Shown here one piece after another: positions 1 to 7,113 of a DNA stretch of 7,113 nucleotides; the stretch's first letter is position 1, and every line of letters begins with the position of its first letter. The translations under genes were made by a program, and so were the position numbers. The stretch is from an uncultured Lachnospira sp. (GTDB lineage Bacteria > Bacillota > Clostridia > Lachnospirales > Lachnospiraceae), in NCBI GenBank assembly GCA_934358235.1, contig CAKRKK010000124.1, positions 1-7,113 of the forward strand, given 5' to 3'. Under the pieces are notes generated by a model. It was not told the origin of the DNA and searched no databases. It saw only the letters and a program-made list of their open reading frames with translations.

Positions 1-156
1 ACAGAGGAGCAGTTATCAGACAACTTCCAGGCTATTATGGATGCAATCGTTAAGGCTAAGCCATCTTCACTTAAGGGTCAGTATTTAAAGAGTGTTGTTC
101 TTACAGCAACTATGGGACCTGGTGTTAAGGTTAGCACAGCTAAGTATGTTGGCTAA
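1..156 (+). CDS. rplA: 50S ribosomal protein L1, C-terminal end (5' truncated)
   Basis: Frame 1 reads 51 residues to a TAA at 154-156. The tail contains [18 protein letters not shown] and ends [10 protein letters not shown], the usual C-terminus of bacterial L1 (full family length about 230 residues, so roughly three quarters lies outside the window). L1 binds 23S rRNA at the mobile L1 stalk near the E site and, in many bacteria, represses its own rplKA message. Its position directly upstream of rplJL matches the standard rplK-rplA-rplJ-rplL order. I see no convincing intrinsic terminator after the stop: the only candidate pairing, GTTGT 164-168 with ACAAC 193-197, has a 24-base loop and no clean U-tract. 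Readthrough from rplKA into the rplJ leader is therefore possible. Confidence 0.96.
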   Translation, partial: TEEQLSDNFQAIMDAIVKAKPSSLKGQYLKSVVLTATMGPGVKVSTAKYVG

Positions 157-213
157 GATTTTAGTTGTGGGTTGATATAGAATCTTGTTTTTACAACATA
201 TTTTAAAAAATGA

Positions 214-243
214 TTGACAACCTATATATAATGATAGTATACT
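214..243 (+). promoter_or_regulatory. Predicted sigma-A promoter for rplJL
   Basis: A perfect -35 box TTGACA (214-219) is followed after 18 bp by TATACT (238-243, five of six matches to TATAAT), which puts the transcription start near 250. A perfect TATAAT also lies at 227-232. It is only 7 bp from that TTGACA and would need the weak TTAAAA at 203-208 as its -35, so it is a less likely or secondary promoter. The start near 250 places the whole L10 leader and attenuator inside the transcript, as expected. This is a sequence-based prediction only. Confidence 0.75.
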
Positions 244-246
244 ATC
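233..246. repeat. 14-bp perfect palindrome over the -10 box
   Basis: GATAGTATACTATC is its own reverse complement, and the match extends to 18 bp (231-248) with one mismatched pair. It completely contains the proposed -10 hexamer TATACT. A dyad here could be an operator for a dimeric regulator, or simply a by-product of an A+T-rich -10 region. No regulator is encoded in the window. It lies upstream of the predicted RNA start, so it would act as DNA rather than as an RNA hairpin. Confidence 0.5.
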
Positions 247-249
247 GTA

Positions 250-267
250 TGTGTGTTTTACCACACA
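250..267 (+). other. Hairpin at the predicted 5' end of the rplJ transcript
   Basis: TGTGTG (250-255) pairs perfectly with CACACA (262-267) around a 6-base loop, TTTTAC. The stem begins at the predicted transcription start, so the RNA would start with a closed stem. Such 5'-terminal stems can protect a message from 5'-end-dependent decay (general knowledge). It is not a terminator because no U-tract follows. Confidence 0.6.
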
Positions 268-268
268 A

Positions 269-286
269 GTGAAATTCTTATTTCAC
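269..286 (+). other. Second leader hairpin, GUGAAAU/AUUUCAC
   Basis: GTGAAAT (269-275) pairs perfectly over seven bases with ATTTCAC (280-286), leaving a four-base loop TCTT. It stacks one base after the preceding 5'-terminal hairpin and ends just before the conserved L10-leader core. It may insulate the L10-binding domain or be part of its outer architecture. It is A+U-rich and moderately stable. Confidence 0.6.
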
Positions 287-290
287 ATTT

Positions 291-366
291 TGCCTAAGAC
301 AGCAGGTCCCGCAAGGGTTAAAGGTAATACGCCTACCGAGGACAGACTTGTATTTTAAAGTGTGTC
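291..366 (+). promoter_or_regulatory. L10 leader (ribosomal protein L10(L12)4-binding autoregulatory RNA)
   Basis: The conserved core of the L10 leader is visible: AAGACAGCAGGT at 296-307, a TTAA at 318-321, and CCGAGG at 336-341. Within it, CCC (308-310) pairs with GGG (315-317) around a GCAA tetraloop, and AGG (304-306) can pair with CCU (332-334), leaving an asymmetric purine-rich junction of the kink-turn type. A further stem joins GACAGACTT (341-349) and AAGTGTGTC (358-366) with one mismatch and an 8-base loop. In Bacillus subtilis this leader binds the L10(L12)4 complex and promotes transcription termination ahead of rplJL. The same position upstream of rplJ and the terminator downstream support that role here. 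The outer boundaries are approximate. Confidence 0.88.
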
Positions 367-415
367 AGACAGAAAGCTTTGGCTTGTATGTACTGGACAG
401 CATTTTAAAGTATGT
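352..415 (+). repeat. Duplicated leader motif, ATTTTAAAGTrTGT, spaced 50 bases
   Basis: ATTTTAAAGTGTGT (352-365) recurs as ATTTTAAAGTATGT (402-415), 13 of 14 identical and exactly 50 bases apart. Each copy is preceded by GGACAG (340-345 and 395-400) and followed by CAG (366-368 and 420-422). Both copies can fold with their preceding GACAG: the first as a 9-bp stem with one mismatch and an 8-base loop, the second as a weaker stem (397-403 with 412-418, one mismatch) with an 8-base loop. The pattern suggests a partial duplication of the linker between the L10-binding domain and the terminator. Confidence 0.6.
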
Positions 416-430
416 TTATCAGTTTATTCA

Positions 431-463
431 GTCCTCCTGTCGTATTGGCGGGAGGGCTTTTTT
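431..463 (+). terminator. Intrinsic terminator in the rplJ leader (attenuator)
   Basis: The 5' arm GTCCTCCTGTC (431-441) pairs with GGCGGGAGGGC (447-457) over 11 bp, using three G-U wobbles and a 5-base loop GTATT, followed directly by six T (458-463). It lies about 77 bases before the rplJ start and far downstream of rplA, between the L10-leader core and the gene. This is the layout of an attenuator rather than an operon end. It should terminate when L10-L12 complex is in excess and be bypassed when an alternative fold captures the 5' arm. Candidate competing sequences upstream are GAGGAC (338-343) and several GACAG copies. Confidence 0.92.
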
Positions 464-498
464 GATAGCCTGATACATTGTACGTCTGGGCAGAATAT

Positions 499-514
499 TA
501 TCTGGAAACAGATA
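499..514 (+). other. GAAA-tetraloop hairpin just upstream of the rplJ ribosome binding site
   Basis: TATCTG (499-504) pairs perfectly with CAGATA (509-514) around the GNRA-type loop GAAA (505-508). It ends ten bases before the AGGAGG at 525-530, so it leaves the ribosome binding site exposed. It may separate the terminator region from the initiation site or serve as a tertiary-contact element. No function can be assigned from the sequence. Confidence 0.5.
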
Positions 515-539
515 CTAATCTAACAGGAGGTAAATATTC

Positions 540-1034
540 ATGGCAAAAGTAGAACTTAAGCAGCCTATTGTAGACGAAATCAAAGCAAGCTTAGAAGGCG
601 CTCAGGGCGTTGTGGTAGTTGACTACCGTGGCTTAACTGTTGAGCAGGATACACAGCTTCGTAAGCAGTTAAGAGAAGCTGGTGTTGTTTACAAGGTTTA
701 TAAGAATACTTTAGTAAAGAGAGCAATCGCAGGTACAGAGTTCGAACCAATGACAGAAGTTCTTGAAGGACCTAATGCTATTGCAATCTGCAAGGATGAT
801 GCTACAGCTCCAGCAAGAGTATTAGCTAACTTTGCAAAGACAGCAGACGCACTTGAGCTTAAGTGTGGTGTTGTTGAAGGTACTTACTATGATGCTGCTG
901 GAATCGCTGCTATCGCTAGCATTCCTTCAAGAGATGAACTTCTTGCTAAGTTCCTTGGAAGCATCCAGTCACCTATTACAAACTTTGCTCGTGTTATTAA
1001 GCAGATCGCTGAGAAGAACGAAGAGGTTGCATAA
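540..1034 (+). CDS. rplJ: 50S ribosomal protein L10
   Basis: Encodes 164 residues, normal for bacterial L10. L10 forms the base of the ribosomal stalk: its N-terminal domain binds the 23S rRNA GTPase-associated region beside L11, and its C-terminal helix carries L7/L12 dimers. Visible family features are the N-terminus MAKVELKQPIVDEIKASL, GVVVVDYRGLTVEQ (residues about 23-36), the VYKVYKNTLVKRAI segment (about 50-63), and the end SIQSPITNFARVIKQIAEK, the L12-binding helix. Its length suggests two L12 dimers, matching the L10(L12)4 form. The start is supported by AGGAGG at 525-530, nine bases before ATG. It is the first gene after the leader attenuator, and its product is the likely repressor. 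rplL follows after 93 bases in the same transcript. Confidence 0.98.
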   Translation: MAKVELKQPIVDEIKASLEGAQGVVVVDYRGLTVEQDTQLRKQLREAGVVYKVYKNTLVKRAIAGTEFEPMTEVLEGPNAIAICKDDATAPARVLANFAKTADALELKCGVVEGTYYDAAGIAAIASIPSRDELLAKFLGSIQSPITNFARVIKQIAEKNEEVA

Positions 1035-1064
1035 TATTACGGCATAACACAATTATCGACGGGA

Positions 1065-1084
1065 CTGTCTGTGATAACAGGCGG
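1065..1084 (+). other. Hairpin in the rplJ-rplL spacer
   Basis: CTGTCTGT (1065-1072) pairs with ACAGGCGG (1077-1084) over eight pairs, two of them G-U, with the four-base loop GATA. No U-tract follows, so it is not an intrinsic terminator. It lies about 30 bases upstream of the rplL ribosome binding site. A spacer structure here could stabilise the rplL part of the message or mark a processing site, in keeping with the need for about four L12 per L10, but this is inference. Confidence 0.45.
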
Positions 1085-1127
1085 GTATCGAAACTTAATT
1101 AAAGACTATAAAAAGGAGATTATAATA

Positions 1128-1493
1128 ATGACTACACAGGAAATTATCGAAGTTATTAAGGGTTTATCAGTATTAGAATTAAACGATTTAGTTAAAGCAT
1201 GTGAAGAAGAATTTGGTGTTTCTGCAGCAGCAGGTGTTGTTGTAGCAGCAGGCGCTGGTGCAGGTGCAGCAGCAGAAGAAAAGACTGAGTTTGATGTTGA
1301 GCTTACAGAAGCTGGCGCTAACAAGGTTAAGGTTATCAAGGTTGTTCGTGAAATCACAGGTCTTGGCTTAAAGGAAGCTAAGGAAGTTGTTGATGGAGCT
1401 CCTAAGGTTGTTAAGGAAGCTGCTTCTAAGGAAGAAGCTGAAGAAATCCAGAAGAAGCTTGAAGCTGAAGGTGCTAAGGTTACACTTAAGTAA
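1128..1493 (+). CDS. rplL: 50S ribosomal protein L7/L12
   Basis: Encodes 121 residues, the usual length. L7/L12 dimers hang on the L10 helix and recruit EF-Tu, EF-G, IF2 and release factors. Domains visible: an N-terminal dimerisation helix pair (about 1-32, [23 protein letters not shown]), an Ala/Gly-rich flexible hinge (about 33-50), and the globular factor-binding domain (about 54-121) with [20 protein letters not shown] and the ending GAKVTLK. The ATG at 1128 is chosen because AAGGAG (1113-1118) lies nine bases upstream and the protein then starts like the family; the open frame runs back to a GTG at 1071, but those 19 codons are not L12-like. Residue 25 is a Cys, in a protein that is often cysteine-free. 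A strong terminator follows at 1585-1625. Confidence 0.98.
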   Translation: MTTQEIIEVIKGLSVLELNDLVKACEEEFGVSAAAGVVVAAGAGAGAAAEEKTEFDVELTEAGANKVKVIKVVREITGLGLKEAKEVVDGAPKVVKEAASKEEAEEIQKKLEAEGAKVTLK

Positions 1494-1543
1494 TTCAGAC
1501 TATAGCAGGATTACAGCAATATAGCAATATGTTGAAAAAACAC

Positions 1544-1572
1544 TTGATTTTTTGACTGATATTTGGTATATT
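1544..1572 (+). promoter_or_regulatory. Weak promoter-like pair upstream of the rplL terminator
   Basis: TTGATT (1544-1549, four of six) and TATATT (1567-1572, five of six) are separated by 17 bp and would start RNA near 1579. The strong terminator begins at about 1585, so such a transcript would end after roughly 45 bases unless it read through into rpoB. The region is very A+T-rich, so a chance match is quite possible. Confidence 0.25.
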
Positions 1573-1584
1573 ATGATAAATATG

Positions 1585-1625
1585 AAAAAGTTCCGGTTGT
1601 TTTATTGACAACTGGAACTTTTTTT
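1585..1625 (+). terminator. Intrinsic terminator after rplL
   Basis: GTTCCGGTTGT (1590-1600) pairs with ACAACTGGAAC (1608-1618) over 11 bp with one G-U; T1601-G1607 can close a 5-base loop. Seven T follow (1619-1625). Five A at 1585-1589 precede the stem and can extend it against the U-tract; they also give the opposite strand a T-tail, so the element is symmetric. It sits 92 bases after the rplL stop and 106 bases before rpoB, so it should end or strongly reduce rplJL transcription before rpoBC. Confidence 0.9.
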
Positions 1626-1633
1626 GTTAGTAT
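1605..1633 (+). promoter_or_regulatory. Predicted rpoBC promoter overlapping the terminator
   Basis: A perfect -35 box TTGACA (1605-1610) is followed after 17 bp by TAGTAT (1628-1633), which keeps the important first T, second A and last T of TATAAT (four of six overall). The start would be near 1640, giving an rpoB leader of about 90 bases. The -35 box lies in the loop and 3' arm of the terminator, and the spacer contains its U-tract. Other -10-like strings nearby are GATAAT (1635-1640) and TATTAT (1645-1650), but they lack a good -35 box at normal spacing. Functional status is inferred. Confidence 0.5.
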
Positions 1634-1656
1634 GGATAATGCACTATTATGGTAAG

Positions 1657-1678
1657 GTGTGCATAGTCTTTTGCACAC
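1657..1678 (+). other. Hairpin in the rpoB leader
   Basis: GTGTGCA (1657-1663) pairs perfectly over seven bases with TGCACAC (1672-1678) around an 8-base loop. No U-tract follows, so it is not a terminator. It would lie about 17 bases from the 5' end of a transcript starting near 1640, and it shares the GTGTG/CACAC stem sequence with the hairpin at the rplJ transcript start. Between it and the rpoB ribosome binding site (1715-1722) the sequence is A+T-rich, with nothing else recognised. Confidence 0.55.
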
Positions 1679-1730
1679 ATATCAATAATGTAATAAATTA
1701 ATGTGAAGAAAACTAAGGGGTGAAACGTCA

Positions 1731-7113
<5,383 letters not shown>

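Noticed and set aside
164..197. Terminator after rplA (GTTGT/ACAAC)
   Set aside because: It has a five-pair stem, a 24-base loop and no U-tract directly after it.
227..232. Perfect TATAAT as the main -10 box for rplJ
   Set aside because: It is only 7 bp from the perfect TTGACA, and its own possible -35 (TTAAAA, 203-208) is weak. TATACT at 238-243 fits better, though a secondary promoter is not excluded.
832..1047. Open frame overlapping rplJ on the + strand (71 codons)
   Set aside because: It lies out of frame inside rplJ, has a low-complexity Leu/Ser translation and no ribosome binding site; it is a shadow of rplJ.
1071..1127. A GTG at 1071 giving rplL a 19-codon N-terminal extension
   Set aside because: The extension is not L12-like, runs through a hairpin, and the ATG at 1128 has a well-spaced AAGGAG and gives a normal 121-residue protein.
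1106..1357. Minus-strand open frame opposite rplL (83 codons)
   Set aside because: Its Ala/Pro/Thr run is the reverse of the L12 hinge codons and nothing supports expression.

Overview
The window is a conserved core-genome segment: the L1 end of a ribosomal stalk cluster followed by the RNA polymerase beta/beta' genes, all on the + strand. The order is rplA (3' end only), a long rplJ leader, rplJ (L10), rplL (L7/L12), rpoB and rpoC (5' end only). Moderate A+T content, strong AAGGAG-type ribosome binding sites, frequent AGA/AAG/CTT codons and RpoB features (N-terminus [13 protein letters not shown], acidic C-terminal tail, an insertion ahead of [11 protein letters not shown]) point to a clostridial Firmicute, most likely Lachnospiraceae (Butyrivibrio/Roseburia-like). 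The genus is a guess from memory of these proteins, not from a search.

Layout: 1-156 is the end of L1. 157-539 has no gene but is dense in signals: a sigma-A-type promoter, two hairpins at the predicted transcript start, an L10-leader RNA motif, a duplicated leader segment, a strong intrinsic terminator ending in six U at 463, and a GAAA-capped hairpin just before the rplJ ribosome binding site. rplJ and rplL follow, separated by a 93-base spacer with a hairpin. 1494-1730 separates rplL from rpoB and holds a strong terminator whose loop and 3' arm contain a perfect TTGACA, probably the -35 box of an rpoB promoter. rpoB and rpoC are 17 bases apart and clearly cotranscribed. The window ends exactly at the catalytic NADFDGD motif of beta'.

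How it works together: L10 and L12 build the ribosomal stalk that recruits translation GTPases; beta and beta' form the catalytic core of RNA polymerase. The leader upstream of rplJ looks like the known L10(L12)4 autoregulatory attenuator. Free L10-L12 complex would bind the leader and favour the terminator at 431-463, so stalk protein synthesis follows demand. The second terminator and its overlapping promoter suggest that rpoBC is transcribed largely independently of rplJL.

I found no mobile element, CRISPR array, tRNA or unknown gene, and no sign of an undescribed system in the coding part. The parts worth a second look are the details of the two leaders (four GACAG copies able to pair with the terminator arm, a 50-base-spaced repeat, a palindrome over the -10 box, and the terminator/promoter overlap).
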